This document shows, piece after piece, positions 8,846 through 16,332 of a DNA stretch of 20,050 bases. Position 1 is the stretch's first letter; each line of letters starts with the position of its first letter. The DNA lies in assembly GCA_023253615.1 (NCBI GenBank), contig JALRFZ010000080.1:1-20050 (forward strand). Reading direction: 5' to 3'. Under the pieces are notes generated by a model. That model saw only the letters and a list, made by a program, of their open reading frames with translations, was not told the DNA's origin and ran no database searches. This stretch comes from Verrucomicrobiales bacterium (GTDB lineage: Bacteria > Verrucomicrobiota > Verrucomicrobiia > Verrucomicrobiales > DEV007). A program made the position numbers and the translations under genes.

Positions 8846-10537
8846 TCAAGGCAGCGGAAAACGCTCGTTCAGCACCATGACGCGCTTGCGGATCGCTTCG
8901 AGCCTGGCCTTGTCGCCGTGGTTCGAGATGGCCTCGTGGATGAGATCACCGACGACGTCCATTTCCTCTTCCTTCATGCCGCGGGTCGTCACGGCGGGCG
9001 TCCCGATGCGGATGCCGCCGCCCTTGAAGGGGCTTTCGGTGTCGAAGGGGATGGAGTTCTTGTTCACGGTGATCCCGGCCTTGTCGAGCGTCTCCTGGAC
9101 GAGTTTGCCGTTCAGTCCGTTGGGCCGCAAATCGACCATGAAAAGGTGGTTCTCGGTGCCGCCGGAAATGATGCGGTAGCCGTGGCCCGCGAGACGGGCG
9201 GCAAGGCGGGCGGCGTTCTTCACGATCTGCTGCTGGTATTCCTTGAAGCCGGGCTGGAGCGCTTCATGGAAACAGACGGCCTTCGCGGCGATGACGTGCA
9301 TGAGCGGCCCGCCCTGGATGCCGGGGAAGACGAGGGCATCGATCTTCTTGGCGAGGTCCTCGTCGTTCGTGAGGATGAGTCCTCCCCGCGGACCGCGGAG
9401 GCTCTTGTGCGTCGTCGTCGTGACGAAATGGGCGTGCTCCATCGGCGAGGGATGGACCCCGGCGGCGACAAGACCCGCGATGTGGGCCATATCGACGAAA
9501 AGCCAGGCACCCACGGAATCGGCGATCTCGCGCATGCGTTTGAAATCGATGATGTGGGAGTAGGCCGAGGCTCCGGCCGTGATCATCTTCGGCTGGAATT
9601 CCTTCGCGGCTTCAGCGAGGAGGTCGTAGTCGATCACTTCGCTCTCCTTCGAGACGCCGTAGTGTTTCACCTCGTAGAGTTTGCCGGAGAAATTCGCGGG
9701 GTGACCGTGGGTGAGGTGACCACCATGCGAGAGATCCATCGTCAGGATCTTGTCGCCGGGCTCGAGCACGCTGAAGTAGACGGCGCAGTTCGCCTGGGAG
9801 CCGGAGTGCGGCTGCACGTTCGCGAATTTCGCCCCGAAAAGCTCCTTGGCCCGCTCGATCGCGAGGGTCTCGACCTTGTCGACGTTCTCACAACCTCCAT
9901 ACCAGCGGCGGCCGGGGTAACCCTCGGCATACTTATTGGTGAGGCAGCTCCCCTGAGCCTGCTGCACCGCCTTCGATGCGAAATTCTCCGAGGCGATGAG
10001 CTCGATGTTGCTGCTTTGGCGGGACTCCTCCTCCTCGATGGCGTGGTAGATCTCGGGATCGGTCACGGCGAGTTTGGGAGCGCTGGTGGCGGCCCCGCAG
10101 GTATTCATTTTCGCGACGCGGCGGCCGTGGCGGCCGTCGCCATCAAAGGCGGCACCGAGCCAGCCGTCGACGATGGCGGCGCCTTCGGTGGCGTTGGTGA
10201 AATCACCGGCGAGGCAGAGCACATTCGTGTCGTTGTGGACGCGGGTCTTGGCGGCAAGGGCGGGATCCGTGACCACGGCAGCCTGGATCCCGGCGTAGCG
10301 GTTCGCGGCGATGGCCATGCCGATCCCGGTGGTGCAGCAGAGGATGCCGAGATCCTTTTTTCCGGTGGCCACGGCCCGGGCGACGAGGCCCGCGTAATCG
10401 GGATAATCGACCGAATCCTTCGAGAACGAGCCCGCGTCCTCGACCTCGTAACCCGCGCCGCGCAGGTGCGCGACGACGGCTTCCTTGAGTTCAAATCCAC
10501 CGTGATCGGTGCCGATGATGAGCGAGGGTTTCTCCAT
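8846..10537 (-). CDS. glyA: RpiB-GlyA fusion: ribose-5-phosphate isomerase B / serine hydroxymethyltransferase
   Basis: A single 563-residue reading frame joins two complete enzymes. Residues about 1-143 are an RpiB/LacAB sugar-phosphate isomerase: TDHGGFELK at 10-18, active-site Cys68 in [14 protein letters not shown], and HNDTNV at 101-106. Residues about 144-563 are serine hydroxymethyltransferase, with [10 protein letters not shown] near 177-186, [21 protein letters not shown] (Asp349, His352) and the PLP lysine Lys378 in [14 protein letters not shown]. It should interconvert serine and glycine while charging tetrahydrofolate, and interconvert ribose-5-P and ribulose-5-P. There is essentially no linker, and an in-frame ATG (codon 144, bases 10106-10108) sits exactly at the boundary, so a separate GlyA could also be made. 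The phosphatase gene lies 134 bp upstream on the same strand, which echoes the ywlE-rpiB-glyA order of Bacillus. No good ribosome-binding site is visible. Confidence 0.93.
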   Translation of the reverse strand: MEKPSLIIGTDHGGFELKEAVVAHLRGAGYEVEDAGSFSKDSVDYPDYAGLVARAVATGKKDLGILCCTTGIGMAIAANRYAGIQAAVVTDPALAAKTRVHNDTNVLCLAGDFTNATEGAAIVDGWLGAAFDGDGRHGRRVAKMNTCGAATSAPKLAVTDPEIYHAIEEEESRQSSNIELIASENFASKAVQQAQGSCLTNKYAEGYPGRRWYGGCENVDKVETLAIERAKELFGAKFANVQPHSGSQANCAVYFSVLEPGDKILTMDLSHGGHLTHGHPANFSGKLYEVKHYGVSKESEVIDYDLLAEAAKEFQPKMITAGASAYSHIIDFKRMREIADSVGAWLFVDMAHIAGLVAAGVHPSPMEHAHFVTTTTHKSLRGPRGGLILTNDEDLAKKIDALVFPGIQGGPLMHVIAAKAVCFHEALQPGFKEYQQQIVKNAARLAARLAGHGYRIISGGTENHLFMVDLRPNGLNGKLVQETLDKAGITVNKNSIPFDTESPFKGGGIRIGTPAVTTRGMKEEEMDVVGDLIHEAISNHGDKARLEAIRKRVMVLNERFPLP

Positions 10538-10573
10538 GGATGAGGGAGGCAGAGTTGTGAAAATGAAAGGCGT

Positions 10574-10602
10574 TTCCTAAAGCGGGACGGGGGCGAAGTC
10601 AA
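10574..10602 (-). promoter_or_regulatory. Possible sigma-70 promoter for rpiB-glyA
   Basis: On the minus strand, TTGACT (10597-10602) and TAGGAA (10574-10579) are separated by 17 bp and lie about 37 bp before the ATG. The -35 is close to consensus and the -10 is weak. It would allow expression independent of the upstream phosphatase gene. Confidence 0.35.
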
Positions 10603-10671
10603 GGGAGGGAAAGCTCTTGAAAGCCTACGTCCCCGAAGCCACCAAAGATCCCCCTCGTGACCCATGACCCC

Positions 10672-11151
10672 TCACTTCTCCGGCTTCGCCGGATCGCCCG
10701 TGAGGACGAATCTCAGGATCGAGGGCATCGCTTCCTTGATGAGATTGCGGGTGAGGCGGTATTCATCGAGATCGCCGCCGATCGGATCGGGCACCTCGAC
10801 ATCGAGCCCGCCGGCGACGAATTCGCGGAGGACGAAGGTCTTCTCCCTCGCCTCGGGGAAATAGTGGTGGATCGTCTCGACGTGACCGCTCCCCAGGCCG
10901 AAAATATGGGTGTATTCCTCGACCATTTCGGGCGTCAGCATGCGGCTGCGCTGTTTCGAGATGTCGATCCCCTCCTCGCGCATCGCGGTGACGGAATTCC
11001 GGCTCGGGGCCATGTCCTCCATCGCGCCCAGCCCGGCGGAACCCGCCTCGATCTCCACCCCTGCCTCTTTTGCCATGTGCCGCAGAAAGCCTTCCGCCAT
11101 CGGACTGCGGCAGACGTTTCCGGTGCAGACAAAGAGGACACGCTGGCTCAT
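10672..11151 (-). CDS. Low-molecular-weight protein phosphatase (LMW-PTP / YwlE-like)
   Basis: A 159-residue protein of normal family length. The N-terminal P-loop is CTGNVCRS, with nucleophile Cys9 and Arg15 in the C-x5-R pattern. The general acid lies in the late DPIGG motif (Asp122). It should dephosphorylate phosphotyrosine or phosphoarginine through a phosphocysteine intermediate. In YwlE the loop residue before the second Cys is Thr and confers arginine-phosphate preference, whereas LMW-PTPs have Ile. This protein has Val13, so specificity cannot be assigned with confidence. It is immediately upstream of rpiB-glyA on the same strand, a neighbourhood shared with Firmicutes ywlE. It starts at an ATG and is divergent from the EIIA gene across a 130-bp region. 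A weak -10-like TACATT lies on the minus strand at 11195-11200, but I see no matching -35. Confidence 0.85.
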   Translation of the reverse strand: MSQRVLFVCTGNVCRSPMAEGFLRHMAKEAGVEIEAGSAGLGAMEDMAPSRNSVTAMREEGIDISKQRSRMLTPEMVEEYTHIFGLGSGHVETIHHYFPEAREKTFVLREFVAGGLDVEVPDPIGGDLDEYRLTRNLIKEAMPSILRFVLTGDPAKPEK

Positions 11152-11224
11152 CGGATCGGGAAAAACTACCCCGCAATGGAGCGTTGAACCCGTGAATGTA
11201 AAGCCTCAACCCGCAAAAACTGCC

Positions 11225-11252
11225 TTGATCCCTCGTCTCCCGTGTTTATGCT
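11225..11252 (+). promoter_or_regulatory. Possible sigma-70 promoter for the EIIA gene
   Basis: TTGATC (11225-11230) and TATGCT (11247-11252) are separated by 16 bp and would give a leader of roughly 20-25 nt before the ATG at 11282. It lies in the divergent region shared with the phosphatase gene and could drive the EIIA-argS-moxR run. Confidence 0.4.
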
Positions 11253-11281
11253 CCGTTCTTTTCCCGCACTCCAGAACCGTC

Positions 11282-11749
11282 ATGGCGTTGTCCGACCTCA
11301 TCCTCCCCGGGCGTATCCTCGCCGAGATGCGGTCGTCCGAAAGAATCGCGGCTCTCGCCGAACTGGTCGATCATCTCGTGATGGCGGGCGTATTGCCTGG
11401 AACGGCCCGCGACGTCGCGCTCGAAGCCCTGACCCTGCGCGAAGAGCAGCGCAGCACCGGCATCGGCAACGGGGTGGCGATCCCTCATTGTTTCCTGACG
11501 GGTCTCGACGAAGTGATCGCCGTCTTCGGACGGTCTCCCCAGGGGATCGATTTCCACTCGGTCGATCACGTGCCGGTACGCTTCCTCCTCCTCTTCATGG
11601 TCCCGGAAGCGCAGCATTCCCTGCATCTCAAGACCCTGGCGACGATCGCGCGGGTCTTGAACCAACCGGAGGTGCGCCAGCGCCTCGCCGACGCGCCGGA
11701 CGAGGCCGCGATCCTCGACGCGCTCCGTCCTTCCACCGTGGGAGCGTGA
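11282..11749 (+). CDS. PTS EIIA type-2 domain protein (PtsN-like)
   Basis: A 155-residue single-domain protein that matches the fructose/mannitol-type EIIA fold. It carries the phosphorylation-site motif STGIGNGVAIPH with His69, then IAVFGRSPQGIDF, and a C-terminal EAQHSLHLKTLATIARVL helix typical of the family. It would accept phosphate from HPr or NPr. As a free-standing domain without EIIB or EIIC nearby, it more likely has a regulatory role (PtsN-like) than a transport role. I start it at the ATG at 11282; the open frame extends further upstream but overlaps the promoter region and the divergent gene. argS follows after 52 bp on the same strand. No HPr kinase or rpoN locus, the usual ptsN neighbours, is visible. 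Confidence 0.8.
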   Translation: MALSDLILPGRILAEMRSSERIAALAELVDHLVMAGVLPGTARDVALEALTLREEQRSTGIGNGVAIPHCFLTGLDEVIAVFGRSPQGIDFHSVDHVPVRFLLLFMVPEAQHSLHLKTLATIARVLNQPEVRQRLADAPDEAAILDALRPSTVGA

Positions 11750-11801
11750 TCCCGCGCCCGCACCGCCTTCCCTTTCCTCCCTTTTGTCTTCCGATCCACC
11801 C

Positions 11802-13535
11802 ATGCCCGCCACTTTTGCCGCATCGATCGCCGCGAGCCTCCGGAGCGCTCTCGCCAATACCCCATTTGCCGCGGAAATCCCACCCGGATTCACCGCCCAG
11901 GTCGATGCGACACAAAACCGCCAGTTCGGGGATTACCAGTCGAACGCGGCAATGATCCTGGCGAAGGCCTTGAAGAAAAATCCCCGCGAAGTGGCAGCGG
12001 CCATCGTCGGGGCCTTCGCTGCGGAGGGACTCTGTGAAAAACCGGAGATCGCCGGACCCGGCTTCATCAATTTCCGCCTCACCACATCCGCCCTCACGAC
12101 CCGCTTCGGGGCACTCCTCGCCGACGAGGCCCGCCTTGGCGTCGCCCTGACGGATACACCCAAAACGATCGTCCTCGATTTCTCCGCGCCGAACGTGGCG
12201 AAGCCCATGCACGTGGGCCACATCCGCAGCACCATCCTCGGCGACGGGCTCGGCCGCATCGCGAAATTCCTCGGCCATCGCGTCATCTCCGACAATCACA
12301 TCGGCGATTGGGGCACGCAGTTCGGCATGATCCTCTGGGGGTGGAAACACCTCCTCGACGAGGCGGCGCTCGAGGCCGATCCCATTCCCGAATTGCTCCG
12401 CGTCTACCGCGAGGTGAACGCCCGCACCAAGGAGGACGAATCCATCCTCGAAGCCTGCAAATCCGAGCTCGTCGCCCTCCAAGGCGGCGATGCGGGGAAT
12501 CTCGCGATCTGGGAACGCTGTGTCGAGCTATCGAAGAGCGGCCTGCAGAAGATCTACGACCTCCTCGAAGTGTCCTTCGACCACTGGTACGGCGAGAGTT
12601 ATTACAACGACCGCCTCGCCCCGCTCGTCGATGATCTCCTCGCCTCCGGCATCGCCGAGGTCTCCGAGGGTGCCGTCTGCGTCTTCTTCCGCGATGACGA
12701 AAAGCTCGCCGACAAGCCCGCCATCATCCGCAAAAGCGACGGCGGTTTCCTTTACGCCACGACCGATCTCGCCACGATCGACTTCCGCATCCAGGAGCTC
12801 GGTGCCGATGCGATCTGGTATGTCGTGGGCGCGCCGCAGCAGCTCCACTTCGAGCAGATCTTCACCATCGCGAAACGCCGCGGGCAGGACGCCGATTTCC
12901 GCCACATCGCCTTCGGGAGCATTCTCGGGAAAGACCGCAAGATGCTGAAGACCCGCTCGGGCGACACCGTACAACTCGCCGACGTCCTCGCCGAATCGAT
13001 CGAGCGCGCCCGCGCCATCATCGAGGAGAAAAATCCGGAATTGCCCGAAGAGGAGAAAGCCGCGATCGCCCGAGTCATCGGGATCGGTTCGGTGAAGTAT
13101 GCGGAGTTGAGCCAGTTCCGCATGACGGACTACATCTTCGACTGGGACACCATGCTCAGCCTGAAGGGCAACACCGCGCCCTACCTCATCAACGCCTACG
13201 TGCGGACCCGTGCCATTTTCCGCAAGCTCGGCAGCGGCTTCGGGAGCAGCAGCGGCGAACTCGTCCTCACCGAAGAAGCGGAAAAAGAACTGCTCCTCAA
13301 GCTCGCCCAATACGCCGAGATCGTTCCCACCATCCTCGAAGACTTCCGCCCGAACGCCCTCGCCGCCTACCTCTACGAAGTGGCCACGACCTACCACCAG
13401 TTCTGGGAGGCCTGCCCCGTGCTGAAGGTCGAGGGCGACATCCGCCACACCCGTCTCGCCCTGTGCGAACTGACCGGCCGCGTCCTCCGCCACGGACTCG
13501 GGCTGCTCGGCATCGGCACGACCGAGCGGATGTGA
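11802..13535 (+). CDS. argS: Arginyl-tRNA synthetase
   Basis: A 577-residue class I aminoacyl-tRNA synthetase that charges tRNA-Arg in the cytoplasm. The N-terminal tRNA-recognition domain is followed by DFSAPNVAKPMHVGHIRST, with the HIGH-equivalent HVGH at 137-140. DNHIGDWGTQFG, a hallmark of ArgS, comes next. The KMSKS-position loop is GKDRKMLKTRSG at 376-387, consistent with ArgS enzymes that lack a canonical KMSK. The C-terminal anticodon-binding domain ends RVLRHGLGLLGIGTTERM, a normal ArgS terminus. I chose the ATG at 11802; a TTG at 11784 would add six residues (MSSDPP) that do not look conserved. It is the second gene of a plus-strand run and is followed by moxR after 27 bp. Confidence 0.97.
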   Translation: MPATFAASIAASLRSALANTPFAAEIPPGFTAQVDATQNRQFGDYQSNAAMILAKALKKNPREVAAAIVGAFAAEGLCEKPEIAGPGFINFRLTTSALTTRFGALLADEARLGVALTDTPKTIVLDFSAPNVAKPMHVGHIRSTILGDGLGRIAKFLGHRVISDNHIGDWGTQFGMILWGWKHLLDEAALEADPIPELLRVYREVNARTKEDESILEACKSELVALQGGDAGNLAIWERCVELSKSGLQKIYDLLEVSFDHWYGESYYNDRLAPLVDDLLASGIAEVSEGAVCVFFRDDEKLADKPAIIRKSDGGFLYATTDLATIDFRIQELGADAIWYVVGAPQQLHFEQIFTIAKRRGQDADFRHIAFGSILGKDRKMLKTRSGDTVQLADVLAESIERARAIIEEKNPELPEEEKAAIARVIGIGSVKYAELSQFRMTDYIFDWDTMLSLKGNTAPYLINAYVRTRAIFRKLGSGFGSSSGELVLTEEAEKELLLKLAQYAEIVPTILEDFRPNALAAYLYEVATTYHQFWEACPVLKVEGDIRHTRLALCELTGRVLRHGLGLLGIGTTERM

Positions 13536-13562
13536 GATCCTGACAAATACCCCATTCCTCCT

Positions 13563-14534
13563 TTGGACGCCCCGCTCAAAGACCTGCTCGCGCATCTGAA
13601 CGCCTCCCTCCTCGGCGCGGAGACGGCCGTGCATGAGCTCGTCGCGGCCCTGCTCGCGGGAGGTCACGCCCTCATCGAAGGCCCTCCCGGCGTCGGCAAG
13701 ACGACCTTGGCCAAGACCCTCGCCACCTCCATCTCCGGGACTTTCAAACGGGTGCAGTTCACCCCCGACCTCCTCCCCGCCGATCTTGTCGGTTATTCCA
13801 TCTACCGGCAGGACCGCCAGGGATTCGAGTTCATCGAAGGCCCCGTCTTCACCAATCTCCTCCTCGCCGACGAGATCAACCGCACCAGCCCCCGCATCCA
13901 GAGCGCCCTGCTCGAGTGCATGAACGAGGGACAGGTGACCGTCGATGGCGTGACGAGGCCGCTCCCCGAAGTCTTCCAGGTCGTCGCGACACGCAACAAC
14001 CGCCACCGTGCCGGCACCTTTCCCCTCCCCGCCCCCCAGCTCGACCGCTTTCTCGTTTCCATCGAGATGAGCCTGCCCGACAGCACCATCCGCGCCGGCA
14101 TTCTCAAACAACATGCCTCCCGGCTCGCCGCGGGCGGGTCCGACGGAGCCGGCGAAGCGACCGCCACGGGCATGACTGGAATCGATCTCGCCCAGGTCGG
14201 GTCGTGGCAGCGCCAGGTCCGCGGACTGCCCGCCTCCGATGCCATCTTCCGCTACGTGATCCGCCTCTGCGACGCAATCCGCCATCATCCCGAACTCGAT
14301 ACCGCCATCAGCAACCGCGGAGCCCTCGCCATCATGCAGGCCGCCCGCGCCATGGCCTTCCTCGAGGATCATGAAGCCGTCTTTCCCGAGGATGTGAAGC
14401 GCGCCTTCCTCCCCGCCGTGCTCCACCGCGTCGAAGCCGGGGAAGGCGAATTCGATCGCGATGGCGCCTCCAACCGTCGCGCCGCCCTGCGCCTGCTGCT
14501 CGGGGAGATGCTCGAGACCGTCGCGGTGGATTGA
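13563..14534 (+). CDS. MoxR-family AAA+ ATPase
   Basis: A 323-residue AAA+ ATPase of MoxR type. Walker A is GPPGVGKT at 40-47, Walker B is LLLADEIN at 99-106, and NRTSPRIQSALLECMNEGQV is the family signature. Sensor 1 is ATRNN at 142-146, where most MoxR proteins have ATQNP, followed by GTFPLPAPQLDRF. MoxR proteins act as chaperones that activate or insert metal centres, usually with DUF58 and VWA-domain partners encoded next door. None is seen here, so this is an orphan copy and its client is unknown. The only start that keeps the N-terminus is the TTG at 13563, 27 bp after argS; no strong ribosome-binding site precedes it. A hairpin follows the stop. Confidence 0.88.
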   Translation: MDAPLKDLLAHLNASLLGAETAVHELVAALLAGGHALIEGPPGVGKTTLAKTLATSISGTFKRVQFTPDLLPADLVGYSIYRQDRQGFEFIEGPVFTNLLLADEINRTSPRIQSALLECMNEGQVTVDGVTRPLPEVFQVVATRNNRHRAGTFPLPAPQLDRFLVSIEMSLPDSTIRAGILKQHASRLAAGGSDGAGEATATGMTGIDLAQVGSWQRQVRGLPASDAIFRYVIRLCDAIRHHPELDTAISNRGALAIMQAARAMAFLEDHEAVFPEDVKRAFLPAVLHRVEAGEGEFDRDGASNRRAALRLLLGEMLETVAVD

Positions 14535-14569
14535 GAACCGACCCGCTGCCACCGGAATCAGCTCGGGCG

Positions 14570-14601
14570 ATCGCGCGGAAACGGCGCGATTTGTCTTGTC
14601 T
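14570..14601 (+). terminator. Possible intrinsic terminator after moxR
   Basis: A perfect 7-bp stem (ATCGCGC at 14570-14576 and GCGCGAT at 14584-14590) with a 7-nt loop is followed directly by the T-rich TTGTCTTGTCT. The T tract is interrupted, so termination may be weak. It overlaps the -35 box of the candidate promoter for the next gene. Confidence 0.45.
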
Positions 14602-14623
14602 GGGAGAAGCCCGGCGTTACAAT
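14596..14623 (+). promoter_or_regulatory. Possible sigma-70 promoter for the CAP/lipid operon
   Basis: TTGTCT (14596-14601) and TACAAT (14618-14623) are spaced by 16 bp, and the -10 differs from consensus at one position. It lies about 24 bp before the ATG at 14647 and could drive the whole lipid gene run. Confidence 0.45.
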
Positions 14624-14646
14624 CTCCATAAACTTCTCCTTCCCGA

Positions 14647-15114
14647 ATGAAGACCGTGCCCCTTCCTCTTGTCATCGTTCTCGCCATCGGCCTGCTCGCT
14701 CCGCTCGCTCCCGAGGCCAATGCCGCCGCCTCCACCGGCTATCAGAAAAAGCTGCTCCGCCTGCACAACGAGGCGCGCAAACAGCGCAACAAACCGCCCC
14801 TGCGGCTCCGTGGCACCCTCAGTGCCGCCGCCGTCAAGTATGCCATCGTGATGGATCAGAACGATCACTTTGATCATGTCGGTCCCGCCCCTGAAAACAC
14901 CACCTTCGATCAGCGCATCCAGGCCGAGTGCGCCGACTGCTTCAAGACGATGGGCGAAAACATCGCCTTCGGGCAGAAGAACGAGGCTGCCGTCACCACC
15001 GCGTGGATGAAATCCCCGGGGCACCGGCGGAACATCCTCAACCGCAGCTTCCGCTTCGTCGGATTCGGTCGCGCCGGCTCCGAACCCTACTGGGTAACCA
15101 ATTTCGGCGGATGA
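14647..15114 (+). CDS. Secreted CAP-domain (SCP/PR-1) protein
   Basis: A 155-residue protein with a clear signal peptide (hydrophobic core about residues 6-20, ANA cleavage near 26) and one CAP domain. Expected CAP residues are visible: LLRLHNEAR at 36-44, HFDHVGP (His74 and His77), GENIAFG (Glu104), Glu113, and AWMKSPGHRRNILN with His126, ending WVTNFGG. A CADC pair (Cys95/Cys98) may form a disulfide or bind metal. Bacterial CAP proteins are extracellular or periplasmic; some bind lipids or have been proposed to be hydrolases, but most lack a known activity. The last codons overlap the next gene in an ATGA at 15111-15114, which implies translational coupling with the phosphatidyltransferase. 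Confidence 0.85.
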   Translation: MKTVPLPLVIVLAIGLLAPLAPEANAAASTGYQKKLLRLHNEARKQRNKPPLRLRGTLSAAAVKYAIVMDQNDHFDHVGPAPENTTFDQRIQAECADCFKTMGENIAFGQKNEAAVTTAWMKSPGHRRNILNRSFRFVGFGRAGSEPYWVTNFGG

Positions 15115-15727
15115 CCTCCGCGCGGCGACCGCTGCGAACCCGCGACTCCCGCTGGGCGGGCGGCCTTTCCCGCGCCCTGCTGGGACTAGGCCTGCGCTCG
15201 AACCAGGTCTCCGTCCTCAGCGTCGTCTTCGCCGCGGGAGCCGCGGCGGTGGCCCTCGTGTTTCTCTCCCGTGGTGAGGGGCCCGCGTGGCTCCTCTGGG
15301 TCCTCGCCGCGGTGGGCATCCAGTTGCGCCTCCTCTGCAACCTCATGGATGGCATGCTCGCCGTCGAAGGCGGTTTGAAAACGCCGGATGGCGATCTCTA
15401 CAACGAGTTTCCCGACCGACTCTCCGACCCGTCTCCTCGGCTGGCTCTGCGCCATCGGCGCCCTCCTCGTCGCCGCGATCCGGCTCCATGGCGCCCCCCC
15501 TGACAGGACAACACGACTTCCGCGGCCCCATGGCGAAACCCCATCGCATGGCCCTTGCCACCGGTGCCTGTCTCCTCATGGCGGGACTGGATCTCACGGG
15601 CGGAACCGCGCGGGAAATCGCGCCGCTGCCCTGGATTCTCGGCTTGCTTCTCGCCGGAATCGTCGTCACCATCGTGCGCCGCCTCGTCGCCCTCTCCCGG
15701 GTGCTCCACGGGCGCTCCCGATCCTGA
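15111..15727 (+). pseudogene. CDP-alcohol phosphatidyltransferase, frame broken twice
   Basis: Read with two frame corrections, this is a membrane CDP-alcohol phosphatidyltransferase of about 204 residues. Residues 1-106 are in one frame and contain the signature region CNLMDGMLAVEGG through LYNEFPDRLSD. Translation must then shift at the CCC at 15428-15430 to read RLLGWLCAIGALLVAAIRLHGA. It must shift again at the C7 run 15494-15500 to read LTGQHDFRGPMAKPHRMAL and a final membrane segment. Each shift is repaired by removing one C. In the canonical D-x2-DG-x2-AR-x8-G-x3-D-x3-D motif, positions are N77, D80, G81, A84, V85, G94, N98 and D102, so two Asp and the Arg are replaced. Such variants may be a family trait. 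The first junction may also hide a small deletion. It overlaps the CAP gene by 4 bp and the acyltransferase start by 1 bp, so the cluster looks built as an operon. Confidence 0.75.
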
Positions 15728-16323
15728 TGCGTTCCTTTCTCGCCGCTCTCGTCCGCCTCGCCACCGGAGTCCGTCTCCTCCCGGCCACTCCCCATGGCAC
15801 CGTGCCCGCGATCTACTTCGCGAACCATGCCAGCCACATGGATTTTGTCGTCGTCTGGGCGGCTCTGCCCGACGAGGTGCGCGAACTGACCTCCCCCGCC
15901 GCGGCGGAGGACTACTGGGCCGCGACCCGCCTGCGGCGCTGCATCGCCTGCGAGCTGTTCCGCGCCGTCCTCATCCCGCGGAAGGAGGTGAACCGCGGCA
16001 ACCACCCCGTCGAGCGTCTCGGCGCCGCCCTCGGGGCCGGCCGGTCCGTCATCCTTTTTCCCGAAGGCACCCGCTCCGTCGATGGCGGAACGATGGAATT
16101 CAAATCCGGTCTCGATCACCTCGCACGTCGCTATCCTGACATTCCCCTCATTCCCGTGCATCTCGAGAATCTCTCGCGCATCCTCCCGAAAGGCTCGCGC
16201 CTGCCCGTACCCCTCATCGCCCAAGCCCGCTTCCTGCCGCCGATGCAGCTCCAGCCCGGCGAGCCGAAGCCCGTCTTCCTCGCCCGCGCCCGCGCCGCCC
16301 TCGAGGGCACGGAGCACCCCTGA
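15727..16323 (+). CDS. Lysophospholipid (1-acylglycerol-3-phosphate) acyltransferase family protein
   Basis: A 198-residue PlsC-like acyltransferase that would acylate lysophosphatidic acid to phosphatidic acid at the inner membrane. The catalytic HX4D motif is NHASHMDF with His34 and Asp39. The substrate-binding motif is FPEGTRS at 111-117. IPLIPVHLENLSRILPKG fits the later family motif with its conserved Pro. The protein is short, with little membrane sequence beyond the N-terminal helix. The ATG at 15727 overlaps the previous stop in TGATG, a coupling arrangement. cdsA starts 9 bp after the stop. Its product, phosphatidic acid, is the CdsA substrate. The exact lyso-substrate cannot be read from sequence. 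Confidence 0.85.
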   Translation: MRSFLAALVRLATGVRLLPATPHGTVPAIYFANHASHMDFVVVWAALPDEVRELTSPAAAEDYWAATRLRRCIACELFRAVLIPRKEVNRGNHPVERLGAALGAGRSVILFPEGTRSVDGGTMEFKSGLDHLARRYPDIPLIPVHLENLSRILPKGSRLPVPLIAQARFLPPMQLQPGEPKPVFLARARAALEGTEHP

Positions 16324-16332
16324 CCTCCGCCC

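Noticed and set aside
8918..10543. 541-codon plus-strand frame opposite rpiB-glyA
   Set aside because: The minus strand encodes two well-conserved enzymes here. The plus-strand reading has no domain.
11784..11801. TTG start for argS 18 bp upstream
   Set aside because: The six extra residues do not look like the ArgS N-terminus, and an ATG is available at 11802.
12528..14735. 735-codon minus-strand frame opposite argS and moxR
   Set aside because: It spans two solid plus-strand genes and the gap between moxR and the CAP gene, and shows no motif of its own.
15494..15503. Programmed frameshifting at the C7 run, which is followed by TGA in the starting frame
   Set aside because: The stretch between the two lesions is clearly protein-coding in a third frame, so a single programmed shift would not yield the full protein. 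Two independent indels explain it better.
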